DNA of 64,000 nt from Hydrogenophaga sp. RAC07 (GTDB taxonomy: Bacteria; Pseudomonadota; Gammaproteobacteria; Burkholderiales; Burkholderiaceae_C), in the NCBI RefSeq assembly GCF_001713375.1, contig NZ_CP016449.1:4383501-4447500 (forward strand). The letters run 5' to 3'. Below the pieces are notes generated by a model. The model was given only the letters and a program-made list of their open reading frames with translations. It did not search any database and had not been told where the DNA came from. Shown here piece by piece: positions 48,261-57,391 of the stretch; positions within the stretch are counted from its first letter, which is position 1; the number at the start of each line of letters is the position of its first letter. A program made the translations under genes and the position numbers.

Positions 48261-49058
48261 ATGGATTCAGGAATTTTGTACAGGCGTGTTGTCGGTGCTC
48301 TGCCAGCGGGTGGAGTGCACTTACTTGCTACTTTTGTGGTGGCCAGTCTCGCTGCTGCACTAGTGATAGCGGTGTGGTATCCGTACCCTTACGCCTACGT
48401 AGCCGGGGGGCGGGAGCTTTTCTTACTTCTGGTGGGCGTCGATCTTGTCTGTGGTCCGGTTCTAACGATGGTGCTCTTTGATCGTCGCAAACCCGTGGCT
48501 GAGTTGGTGCGTGACCTGAGTTTTGTTGTTGTCATTCAACTAATTGCACTGGGCTACGGTTTGCACACGGCGTGGCAAGCACGCCCTTTGTTTCTGGTGC
48601 ATGAGGTGGATCGTTTCAGGGTCATCTCGCGTGCAGATTACTTGGGCGCGGACGTCGTCTCGGCGATCGCCAGTCTGCCGCGAAAGCTCCAGCCCAAATC
48701 GCTGGCTGGCCCAGTTCTTGTTGGGACACGTCCAGCGCGGGACAACGATGAGCGCACCAAAGTCATGATGGAGGCCGTGGTGGGCGGTCGAGACTTTTCT
48801 CAGCGTCCGGAGTTTTATGTTGAATATAGCGCCACGTACTTCCAAGGGGCCTCGCATAGGGCTCTTGAACTCAGCCGCTTCGTCGATCACTACCCGCAGA
48901 CGGTCCAAGACGCCAAGGCTGTTCTTGACGCGCATCGGATCGGAATTGAGGAAGCACTGTTCTTGCCGGTAGTCGGCAGGCAATATTGGATTGCCATTCT
49001 TGACCGGCAGGGGTCTGTCTTGGGCTACTTGCCAGGCGATGCCTTCGCGGTCCCTTGA
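48261..49058 (+). CDS. TfpX/TfpZ-family type IV pilin accessory protein
   Basis: 265 residues with about four N-terminal TM helices (HLLATFVVASLAAALVIAVW, ELFLLLVGVDLVCGPVLTMV) and a C-terminal periplasmic part from about 115. This matches the TfpX/TfpZ accessory proteins that in Pseudomonas aeruginosa travel with specific pilin alleles and promote their assembly. The position behind pilin and oligosaccharyltransferase supports this. Base composition is again lower in GC. ATG 48261, 32 nt after the previous stop; it converges on moaC with a 3-nt gap. Confidence 0.87.
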   Translation: MDSGILYRRVVGALPAGGVHLLATFVVASLAAALVIAVWYPYPYAYVAGGRELFLLLVGVDLVCGPVLTMVLFDRRKPVAELVRDLSFVVVIQLIALGYGLHTAWQARPLFLVHEVDRFRVISRADYLGADVVSAIASLPRKLQPKSLAGPVLVGTRPARDNDERTKVMMEAVVGGRDFSQRPEFYVEYSATYFQGASHRALELSRFVDHYPQTVQDAKAVLDAHRIGIEEALFLPVVGRQYWIAILDRQGSVLGYLPGDAFAVP

Positions 49059-49061
49059 CCT

Positions 49062-49586
49062 TCATTGCTCCGCCGTGTGCGCCACAAACCGCCCACTCTT
49101 CCCCCCCATCTTCTCCATCAACCGCACCCCCCCAATCACCATCCCCCGGTCCACCGCCTTGCACATGTCGTAGATCGTGAGCAAAGCCACCGACACGGCT
49201 GAAAGGGCTTCCATTTCCACACCAGTCTGACCCGTGCATTCGGCGGTGGCGCGACAGAGCACGCTGTGGGTGTCCGGTTCGATCTCGAATTCGATCGCCA
49301 CGCGGGTCAGAGCAATCGGATGGCACAGGGGGATGAGGTCGCTGGTCTTTTTGGCGGCTTGGATGCCGGCGATGCGGGCGATGCCGAGCACGTCGCCTTT
49401 TTTGGCGTTGCCAGCCTGAATCAGTGTCAGGGTTTCGGGCAGCATGGTGATGCGGCCTTCGGTCACGGCGATACGGCGGGTATTGGCCTTGTCGCCCACA
49501 TCGACCATGTGGGCCTGGCCTTGCGTGTCAAAGTGGGTGAGCGGGCTGGTTGCGGCGTCTGAAGGGGGCTGGTTTGTAACGGACAT
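49062..49586 (-). CDS. moaC: Cyclic pyranopterin monophosphate synthase MoaC
   Basis: A 174-residue enzyme of molybdenum-cofactor biosynthesis, converting the MoaA product 3',8-cH2GTP to cyclic pyranopterin monophosphate. It has [20 protein letters not shown], then [18 protein letters not shown], and the catalytic Lys/Asp in [16 protein letters not shown]. The full-length family N-terminus includes [15 protein letters not shown]. Divergent from the M48 protease gene; no other moa genes are in the window. Confidence 0.97.
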   Translation of the reverse strand: MSVTNQPPSDAATSPLTHFDTQGQAHMVDVGDKANTRRIAVTEGRITMLPETLTLIQAGNAKKGDVLGIARIAGIQAAKKTSDLIPLCHPIALTRVAIEFEIEPDTHSVLCRATAECTGQTGVEMEALSAVSVALLTIYDMCKAVDRGMVIGGVRLMEKMGGKSGRFVAHTAEQ

Positions 49587-49644
49587 CGGGTGTGTTTTGC
49601 GTGGGCTTGACTGAACCGGGGCGGCTTGGCGGCATCATACGGCG

Positions 49645-51345
49645 ATGCGTTTCACACCCTTGTCCGCGTTGATCAAGACTTCTCCCTCGGTTCGCCGACC
49701 TGTGCCGTGGGCCTGCGCGGTGGTTGTGGCAGCTTCGGCGTTGTTGCCGGTTTCGCTGTCCAGCGCGCAGGTGGTGTCCGATCCTGCGAACACATCGGCG
49801 TTGCCCAGCCTGGGTGGCGGGGAGGGCATCTCGATTTCGGCCGAGCGCCGGCTGGGCGACCGCATTGCGCGTTCCATCTACCAGGACCCCGACTACCTCG
49901 ACGACCCCTTGCTCGTCGATTACTTGCAGGCGCTCTGGCAGCCCCTGCTGGGTTCGGCTCGCGCGCGGGGGGACGTTCCGCCCGAGCTGGCCGAGCGCAT
50001 GGCTTGGGAGTTGATGATTTCGCGTGAGCGCACGGTCAACGCGTTTGCCTTGCCGGGTGGTTACCTGGGCGTGAACCTGGGGCTGCTGGCGGTGACCGAG
50101 CGGCCTGAGGAAGTGGCGTCGGTGCTTGCGCACGAGCTCAGCCACGTGTCGCAACGGCACATCGCTCGCCTGATGTCGCGCGAGGAACGCATGGCGCCCT
50201 GGATGATGGGCGCGATGATTTTGGGTGCTTTGGCGGCTGGGTCGAACGCGCAGGTGGCCAGCGCCGCCATCGCCGGCGGCACAGCGGCTGCGGCGCAAAC
50301 GCAGCTGAATTTCTCGCGCGACATGGAGCGCGAAGCCGATCGCGTGGGCTTCGGCGTGCTCTCGGGCGCGGGGTTTGATGCCCAGGGATTTGTGAGCATG
50401 TTCGACAAGTTGCAACAGGCCTCGCGCCTGAACGACGACGGCTCATTCCCCTACTTGCGCAGCCACCCGCTGAGCGGCGAGCGCATCGCCGACATGCGGG
50501 CGCGCTTGCCTCAAGGTCCGATGGCAACCCAGGCGCCCGCTGCCAACCTCGTGGCTTCTCCTGCGCCGGCGCCCTCGATTCTCAATCTGGACCTGCCCGG
50601 GGTTCGCCCGGGAACCGCTGCGGCTCCCGTGGCTGCCGGCCGGCCAGGGCCGAGCGTGGAGTTGCACACCTTGATGTCGTCCCGTGCGAGGGTGTTGGCA
50701 GAAAACGGACCCGATCGCATGCGCAGCTGGTTGCAGGTGGGCCAAGGGCCCACTGCCAGGCCGGGTGAACGCTACGCGGCGGCGCTGTCGGCGCTGCGCC
50801 TGGGCCAGCGAGACAAGGCTTTGGAACTGGCACAAAAGCTGCGCGACACGGTGGCGCCCGACGCCCGCTTTGCGGCCGATGCCTTGATGCTGGAGTTGCT
50901 TCTGTCGCCCTCCACCAGCCCTGCCACGCCGGCGCAGACCGCCTTGCTGGCCGAGTTGCGCGACAGGTCTCTGGCGGGCGCGTCGCGAGCCGCCGTCATG
51001 CTGGGTGCTCAGGCGGCCATTGCCTCGGGTCAGCCGCAGCGCGCGGTGAGCCGTTTGCAAAGCTGGGTGGTGCTGCAGTCGCGAGACGCGCTGGCCTGGC
51101 AGACCCTGGCCCGGGCCTACCAGGTACAGGGCCAGCCGTTGCGTGCTGTGCGGGCCGAAGCGGAAGCGCGGGTCGCGCACCTCGACTATTCGGGTGCGGT
51201 CGACCGTTTCCGGGCCGCACAATCCTTGCCCGTGGCCGAGCGCAGTGCCGATTCGATGGAGATGGCCATCGTCGACAGCCGCCGGCGCGATGTGGAGGTG
51301 TTGCTGCGCGAGAGCGTGCGCGAAGAGGAAGACAGCAAGCGCTGA
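49645..51345 (+). CDS. M48-family metalloprotease with TPR region (BepA/YfgC-like)
   Basis: 566 residues: signal peptide (to about 39, VSLSSAQ), a zinc protease domain with HELSH (His163, Glu164, His167) and third ligand Glu230 in MEREADRVGFGVL, then a C-terminal TPR-like helical region from about 345. BepA-type proteins act in the periplasm on outer-membrane proteins: they help assemble LptD or degrade it when stalled. lptD and surA are in this same window but 43 kb away, so only a functional link is suggested. The start could be 49645 ATG; a hydrophobic signal follows. Confidence 0.9.
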   Translation: MRFTPLSALIKTSPSVRRPVPWACAVVVAASALLPVSLSSAQVVSDPANTSALPSLGGGEGISISAERRLGDRIARSIYQDPDYLDDPLLVDYLQALWQPLLGSARARGDVPPELAERMAWELMISRERTVNAFALPGGYLGVNLGLLAVTERPEEVASVLAHELSHVSQRHIARLMSREERMAPWMMGAMILGALAAGSNAQVASAAIAGGTAAAAQTQLNFSRDMEREADRVGFGVLSGAGFDAQGFVSMFDKLQQASRLNDDGSFPYLRSHPLSGERIADMRARLPQGPMATQAPAANLVASPAPAPSILNLDLPGVRPGTAAAPVAAGRPGPSVELHTLMSSRARVLAENGPDRMRSWLQVGQGPTARPGERYAAALSALRLGQRDKALELAQKLRDTVAPDARFAADALMLELLLSPSTSPATPAQTALLAELRDRSLAGASRAAVMLGAQAAIASGQPQRAVSRLQSWVVLQSRDALAWQTLARAYQVQGQPLRAVRAEAEARVAHLDYSGAVDRFRAAQSLPVAERSADSMEMAIVDSRRRDVEVLLRESVREEEDSKR

Positions 51346-51386
51346 GTCGGAAGCAACCCGCGCAGCGGCGGAGCGTGGTGTCAGGC

Positions 51387-51731
51387 TCAGAGAATGGCTT
51401 TGACCGCCGCGTCCACCACCAGCATGAGCGCCGAGTAGATCAGCGAACCCAGCATGGCGGCCCAGAAGCCGTTGACGCCGAAGCCGTCCATGAGACTGGC
51501 AGCCGCCCAGAACAGCAGCGCGTTGATCACGAACAGGAACAGACCCAACGTGATCACCGTCACTGGCAGCGTGAGGATCACGAGCACCGGGCGCAGCACC
51601 ACGTTGAACAGACCGATCACCGCCGCGGCAATGAGCGCGGCGGTGAAGCTCTGGATCTGCACGCCAGGGTACAGGTAGGCCACCAGCAACAGGGCGCAGG
51701 CTGCGAGCAGCCATTTGAGGATGAGTTTCAT
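51387..51731 (-). CDS. PF04020-type small membrane protein (phage holin superfamily IV-like)
   Basis: 114 residues with four hydrophobic helices (LILKWLLAACALLLVAYLYPG, AALIAAAVIGLFNVVLRPVLV, ITLGLFLFVINALLFWAAA and AMLGSLIYSALMLVVDAAV). The pattern, with GLFNVVLRPVL and TLPVTVITLGLF, matches the widespread 4-TMS holin-like family (DUF360). It is not evidence of a prophage; the cellular role is unknown. It lies 48 nt downstream of terC on the same strand and may share its riboswitch-controlled transcript. Confidence 0.88.
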   Translation of the reverse strand: MKLILKWLLAACALLLVAYLYPGVQIQSFTAALIAAAVIGLFNVVLRPVLVILTLPVTVITLGLFLFVINALLFWAAASLMDGFGVNGFWAAMLGSLIYSALMLVVDAAVKAIL

Positions 51732-51779
51732 CCGATCAGCATAGCAGCGGCCCCGAAGGCGCTTCGGGGAGAGCCTGGT

Positions 51780-52505
51780 TCAGTGCGCTTGGGCAGGATT
51801 GGCCTGGCGCGACGCCACGTACTTGCCGATGACCAGCACGATCAGGGCGCCAGCGACCGAAGCGCCGTACTTGATCATGTCGTTCTGCGGCAGCTTGAGC
51901 ATCCACTGCCACCGGTCGGGGTTGGCCAGCACCGGGTCGGACACCAGCATGCCGCCAGCGATCCAGCCCAGCAGCATGCCGCCGGCGGTGATGATCATCG
52001 GGAAGCGTGCCATCAGCTTGATGACCAGCTGGCTGCCCCAGACGATGATCGGGATGGAGATCAGCAGACCCAGCACGACCAGCAGCATCTGGTGTTCGCC
52101 TGCGTTCTGCGCTGCGCCGGCGATGGCGATCACGTTGTCCACGCTCATCACCAGGTCGGCCACGATGATGGTCTTGATGGCGGCCAGCAGCTTGTCGCTG
52201 GTGGCCAGATCGCCGTGGCCGTCTTCGTCAGGCGCGAGCAGCTTGACGCCGATCCACACCAGCAGCAGCGCGCCGATGAACTTGAGCCACGGCAGGGCCA
52301 GCAACGTCATCGCGAAGAAGATCAGGATCACGCGCAGGACGATGGCACCGGCGGTGCCCCAGATGATGCCCTTGGTGCGTTGCGCGGGCGGCAGCTTGCG
52401 GCAGGCCAGCGCGATGACCACCGCGTTGTCGCCGCCGAGCAGGATGTCGATCATGATGATCTGCCCGAGGGCGATCCAGAAGGCCGGCGAAGTCAGGAAA
52501 TCCAT
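51780..52505 (-). CDS. TerC-family membrane protein, probable manganese efflux/metalation transporter
   Basis: A 241-residue integral membrane protein with about seven TM helices. The two acidic TM repeats characteristic of TerC are present: MIDILLGGDNAVVIALACR and IIVADLVMSVDNVIAIAGAA, whose Asp/Asn residues line the metal path. It is of the YjbE/YkoY type (single TerC domain, no CBS). A manganese riboswitch lies in its leader, which with work on Alx, MntP and YkoY argues for Mn2+ handling at the inner membrane. GAGGAA Shine-Dalgarno before ATG 52505. Confidence 0.92.
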   Translation of the reverse strand: MDFLTSPAFWIALGQIIMIDILLGGDNAVVIALACRKLPPAQRTKGIIWGTAGAIVLRVILIFFAMTLLALPWLKFIGALLLVWIGVKLLAPDEDGHGDLATSDKLLAAIKTIIVADLVMSVDNVIAIAGAAQNAGEHQMLLVVLGLLISIPIIVWGSQLVIKLMARFPMIITAGGMLLGWIAGGMLVSDPVLANPDRWQWMLKLPQNDMIKYGASVAGALIVLVIGKYVASRQANPAQAH

Positions 52506-52702
52506 AAATTCCTCGTTGTCGTTTGTTCAAAAGAGCAAGGCATGGGACATCTCGTGATCGACCGGCGCTGTCGTTCTCGCCTGCGGGCGCTGCTGCGCGT
52601 ACAAAGGGGAGGACAGTGCCTTGATCGACCCGCGGTGAGTCCATCAAAGGTCTTGCTCGACACAGTGACGGGGTCACCAGGCCCGGGTTGCCGGAAGCCA
52701 GA

Positions 52703-52790
52703 GGCTTCGTATTGACGACAAACCGAATGTCCAGCGGTGCGGGCCACGGGCCTTGGCGATGGAACGGAGAGCTACTCCCCTTCGAAGCCC
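52703..52790 (-). promoter_or_regulatory. yybP-ykoY manganese riboswitch (aptamer) in the terC leader
   Basis: Read on the minus strand, the aptamer opens with P1 GGCTTCG (52789-52783), followed at once by the family hallmark AAGGGGAGTAGC, and closes with GTCAATACGAAGCC, whose CGAAGCC (52709-52703) completes P1. A TACAAT -10 at 52799-52794 puts the transcript start at the base of P1. Only 3 nt downstream, GGCTTC (52699-52694) can pair instead with GAAGCC of P1, giving a mutually exclusive hairpin. No T-run follows, and the terC Shine-Dalgarno is about 190 nt further on, so the platform is probably translational or Rho-dependent. The rest of the leader (52506-52702) shows no gene. Confidence 0.92.
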
Positions 52791-52872
52791 GCGATTGTAC
52801 TGGCCTGCGCTGCTTTGCCGCGATACGCAGTTCCCACAGCGCCTGCGGCGCCATCACCCGTCGGGGCCCGAG

Positions 52873-52907
52873 GAGGGGGGCCGATCTGGCTATGATCGGC
52901 CTCCCTC
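52873..52907. repeat. 14-bp inverted repeat around the promoter of the DUF3717 gene
   Basis: Left arm 52873-52886 and right arm 52894-52907 pair over 14 bp with one G-T, loop TGGCTAT; the inner eight (GGCCGATC / GATCGGCC) are perfect. A TATGAT -10-like hexamer (52891-52896) sits in the loop and right arm, 25 nt upstream of ATG 52921. It could be an operator or, if transcribed from upstream, an RNA hairpin before the start. Confidence 0.55.
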
Positions 52908-52920
52908 AAGAAACCCACCC

Positions 52921-53322
52921 ATGGCCGGCATTCACATCACCGACATCGAAGCCGCGATCAATTTCTGGCGCGAACGTGCGCCCTCGCCCGACGGTGTGTC
53001 CCTGCCCAAGCCCACGCGGGCCTTGGCCGAGGTGTATGCGCTGATGGTGTATCTCCACGAATCCGAAGCCGACGAGGCCACCCTGCCCGCCGCCGCGCGC
53101 GAAGCCTGGCTGGCCTGGTACGACACCACGCCCGACACGCCGTGCATTGCCATTTGCTCCACCAGCCAAGGTGATGAGGTCTGCAAAGGCTGCGGCCGCC
53201 TCTTTGACGAGGTGCAGCGCTGGACCGAGATGTCGCCCGGTGAGAAGCGCGCCACGTGGCGCCGCATCACCATCGAAGACGACGCCTGGCGCTTCAACCG
53301 CTACGCGGAACGGGCGAGGTAA
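52921..53322 (+). CDS. DUF3717-DUF1289 domain protein
   Basis: 133 residues. The N-terminal DUF3717 part (about 3-60) reads ITDIEAAINFWRERAPSPDG ... RALAEVYALMVYLHES. The C-terminal DUF1289 part (about 70-125) has four cysteines in TPCIAICSTSQGDEVCKGCG, likely a zinc or iron site, followed by WTEMSPGEKRATWRRI. Function unknown; the fused form is typical of Burkholderiales. ATG 52921 fits the domain start. It converges on purB (52-nt gap). Confidence 0.9.
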   Translation: MAGIHITDIEAAINFWRERAPSPDGVSLPKPTRALAEVYALMVYLHESEADEATLPAAAREAWLAWYDTTPDTPCIAICSTSQGDEVCKGCGRLFDEVQRWTEMSPGEKRATWRRITIEDDAWRFNRYAERAR

Positions 53323-53374
53323 AACACCGAGCCAGCCCCGGGCCGCCCCAAGGCGCGGCGCGGGGGCCCTTGTT

Positions 53375-54874
<1,500 letters not shown>

Positions 54875-54921
54875 CTAAAATCGCGTTCCCACGGGCAACC
54901 GTCTTCACTCTCCAGCCCTTC

Positions 54922-55536
54922 ATGAAACTCATCGGCGCCATCACCAGCCCTTACGTGCGCAAAGTGCGTGTCGTCATGGCCGAGAAAAAGCTGGACTACC
55001 ACTTCATCCAGGAAGACGTCTGGTCGGCTGACACGCAGATCACCACCTCCAACCCGCTGGGCAAAGTGCCCTGCCTAGTCATGGAAGGCGGCGAAGCGGT
55101 GTTCGACTCGCGCGTGATCGTGGAATACCTCGACACGTTGTCCCCGGTGGGCAAGTTGATCCCGTCGCAAGGCCGCGAGCGCGCCGAGGTGAAAACCTGG
55201 GAAGCGCTGGCCGACGGCCTGCTCGATGCCGCCATCCTGGCCCGCCTCGAATCCACCTGGGCCGGGCGTACCGACCAGCAGCGTTGCACCGCCTGGATTG
55301 ACCGCCAGATCGGCAAGATCGAAGCGAGCCTGAAGAGCATGAGCCAGGGACTGGGCGACAAGCCCTTCTGCTCGGGCATCCACATCAGCCTGTCCGACGT
55401 GGCTGTGGGGTGCGCGCTGGGTTACCTCGATTTCCGTTTCCCGGTGATCGACTGGCGCACGCCGTACCCCAACTTGGCGCGTCTGGCTGAAAAGCTCAAC
55501 CAGCGCCCGAGCTTCGTCGACACGAAGCCTGATTGA
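54922..55536 (+). CDS. Glutathione S-transferase family protein (YibF-like)
   Basis: 204 residues. N-terminal thioredoxin-like domain MKLIGAITSPYVRKVRVVMA with Ser9 in the catalytic place, glutathione site NPLGKVPCLV and AVFDSRVIVEYLD. Helical C-domain from about 85. Family assignment is firm; substrate unknown. A TAAAAT -10-like element lies at 54876-54881. It converges on the NTF2-like gene 6 nt away. Confidence 0.92.
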   Translation: MKLIGAITSPYVRKVRVVMAEKKLDYHFIQEDVWSADTQITTSNPLGKVPCLVMEGGEAVFDSRVIVEYLDTLSPVGKLIPSQGRERAEVKTWEALADGLLDAAILARLESTWAGRTDQQRCTAWIDRQIGKIEASLKSMSQGLGDKPFCSGIHISLSDVAVGCALGYLDFRFPVIDWRTPYPNLARLAEKLNQRPSFVDTKPD

Positions 55537-55542
55537 GTCTGC

Positions 55543-55983
55543 TCAGTTGTTGGCGCGCTGTTTGAGCCAGCGCATGAAACTGCCCACCACGGGCAGTTTT
55601 TCGTAGAGCTCTTCCGCCGCGTCCCAGTAGTCGCGGTGGTCACTGACCAGGCCGTCGGCTGTCAGCACCAGGTGCGAGCCACCCCGCACCACCTGTTCGG
55701 TGGTGGTGTCGAAGCGTTTGAAGTGGAAACGGAACTCCCACACCAGAAAGCACTGCGTGCCGTCCACGATGCGGCTGGTGACCACGAAGCGTGGTCCGTG
55801 CAGGCTCTCGAACATGTGGGCAAACACCTGCTCGATCGCGGGGATGCCGTGCACTTCGTTGAACGGGTCCTTGAAGCGTGCGTCGGCTGTGTAGAACTCG
55901 CCGATGCGTACCACCGACTGCGGCGAGATCGTTTCGAAGTACGCGCAGAGGCGGTCCACTGCCGCACGCATGTTTTCGCTCAC
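55543..55983 (-). CDS. NTF2-like / SnoaL-fold protein
   Basis: About 146 residues in an alpha+beta-barrel NTF2-like fold (VVRIGEFYTADARFKDPFNE, EQVFAHMFESLHGPRFVVTS, GTQCFLVWEFRFHFKRFD). Small binding or isomerase-type enzymes share this fold, and no catalytic residues can be named. The GTG at 55983 overlaps the SDR stop by 4 nt (GTGA); an in-frame ATG at 55971 is an alternative. It is the last gene of the eight-gene lipid operon. Confidence 0.85.
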   Translation of the reverse strand: MSENMRAAVDRLCAYFETISPQSVVRIGEFYTADARFKDPFNEVHGIPAIEQVFAHMFESLHGPRFVVTSRIVDGTQCFLVWEFRFHFKRFDTTTEQVVRGGSHLVLTADGLVSDHRDYWDAAEELYEKLPVVGSFMRWLKQRANN

Positions 55984-56846
55984 AGGCCGGTTGCGCGGCG
56001 CACCGCCGGGAAGTAGGCGCGGTAGGGCAACAGGCGCATGAGCTTCATCCAGCGCGTGAAGCGCTTGGGGTAGTGCACTTCGAATACGCCCCGGCCCCAG
56101 TCGTCGATCATGGCTTGCGCGGCCTGCGGCGGCGTGATGAGCGCGGGCATGGTGAAGTCGTTCTGTGCCGTCAGCGGTGTCTGCACAAAGCCGGGGTGCA
56201 CCACGCTCACGCCCACGCCCAGCGGGCCCAGATCGAGGTAAAGGTTTTCCGCAAGGTTGGTGAGTGCCGCCTTGGTCGGGCCGTAGGCCAGGCTCTTGGG
56301 CAGGCCGCGAAAACCCGCCACGCTGCTGATGAGGCTGATGTGGCCCCGGCCGCGCGCGCTCATGGCGGGCACGATGGCGTCCAGCACGTGCAGCGCGCCG
56401 AGGTAGTTGATGTCGATGTGCCGCTTGAGGTCGGCCATGTCCATCTCGGTGGCGCGCATCTCGCGGTAGTGGCCGGCGCAATAGACCACCAGATCCAGGG
56501 GCCCCTGCGCCAGGATCTCGCGGGTGGTGGCGGTGACCGCATCCGCATCCGTCACGTCCAGCGGCCAGGCCTGTGCCGTCACACCGTGTTGCGGTGGGTG
56601 GTTCAGCACAAAGCGGTCGAGTGCTTCGTGGCTGCGCGCCGACACCAGCACCTGCGCGCCGCGCGCGTGCAGCGCCGAGGCAGTGGCCTCACCAATGCCG
56701 CTGGAAGCCCCCACCAGCCACACGCGCAGGCCGCGCCAGTCGGTGATGGGTGGGTTCATGGGTTTGAACAGCGAGAAGCCGCTCGGTGCAGCGGCCACGG
56801 CAGCTGTTTGCGTCGGCGCATCGACGAAGGCGCGCGGCGTGCTCAT
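55980..56846 (-). CDS. Short-chain dehydrogenase/reductase
   Basis: 288 residues. Rossmann motif VWLVGASSGIGEATASAL (TGxxxGxG type), CAGHYREM, the catalytic Ser in ISLISSVAG and YGPTKAAL (Tyr-x-x-x-Lys). An NAD(P)H-dependent oxidoreductase, perhaps acting on a lipid-derived carbonyl given its operon; the substrate is not shown. A C-terminal hydrophobic/basic segment (RFTRWMKLMRLLPYRAYFP) may sit at the membrane. Start ATG 56846 overlaps the DUF3833 stop by 4 nt. Confidence 0.92.
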   Translation of the reverse strand: MSTPRAFVDAPTQTAAVAAAPSGFSLFKPMNPPITDWRGLRVWLVGASSGIGEATASALHARGAQVLVSARSHEALDRFVLNHPPQHGVTAQAWPLDVTDADAVTATTREILAQGPLDLVVYCAGHYREMRATEMDMADLKRHIDINYLGALHVLDAIVPAMSARGRGHISLISSVAGFRGLPKSLAYGPTKAALTNLAENLYLDLGPLGVGVSVVHPGFVQTPLTAQNDFTMPALITPPQAAQAMIDDWGRGVFEVHYPKRFTRWMKLMRLLPYRAYFPAVRRATGL

Positions 56847-57382
56847 GATGTGCGCCTCACGAACGACAGCGTGACCTCGCCGAGGCGCACGCCGAACTTG
56901 CTCATCTCCGCCTTGTTGAGCATCACGCGTTGGTCCATCAGGTACATCCAGTCGTCGAACTGCACTTCGTAGGTCTTGCCGTCCACCGGCAACAGCAGCG
57001 TGTAACCCCAGCGAAACGCGTTGCCCTTTTGTTCGCCCAGCGCGGTGCCCACCACGTCGTCCGCGGTGCCGCTGAACCGGCCATTGCCCAGGTGCTTCAT
57101 GCGCCAGATGCGTTTGCCGGTGGTGCCGTCGCTGTAGTTGAAGGTTTCGTCCAGCACGCCGTCGTCACCGTTCCAGGTGCAGACCATCACCACGGTGAAG
57201 CGCTTGACCACCGCACCCGAGCGGTCGGTGAACACGCCGTAGGCGTCCAGCGTGCCGTTGAAATAGGTGCGCAGGTCGAGCACCGGCTTTTCGCTCGCGT
57301 ACTGGCCGATCTGCGGGCCGGCGCAACCAGCGAGTGCGACGGCGGAGGTGATGCCGGCGGCGAGCAAGAGTCGTCTTTGCAT
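56843..57382 (-). CDS. DUF3833 family lipoprotein
   Basis: 179 residues. Signal peptide with lipobox LAGC (Cys20), so it is lipidated and anchored in an envelope membrane. The rest is a lipocalin-like all-beta domain (LDLRTYFNGTLDAYGVFTDR, WRMKHLGNGRFSGTADDVVG, YEVQFDDWMYLMDQRVMLN) assigned to DUF3833. Function unknown; a lipid-binding role would suit its operon. It starts 9 nt after the MFS stop. Confidence 0.92.
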   Translation of the reverse strand: MQRRLLLAAGITSAVALAGCAGPQIGQYASEKPVLDLRTYFNGTLDAYGVFTDRSGAVVKRFTVVMVCTWNGDDGVLDETFNYSDGTTGKRIWRMKHLGNGRFSGTADDVVGTALGEQKGNAFRWGYTLLLPVDGKTYEVQFDDWMYLMDQRVMLNKAEMSKFGVRLGEVTLSFVRRTS

Positions 57383-57391
57383 GGGGTGGTC

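Noticed and set aside
51387..51731. Phage holin as a sign of a prophage
   Set aside because: The family is a common chromosomal small membrane protein; no lysin, structural phage gene or attachment site is near.
52493..52747. Leader ORF of 84 codons within the terC riboswitch leader
   Set aside because: It runs past the terC start in another frame, has no Shine-Dalgarno and no recognisable protein; the region is explained by the riboswitch.
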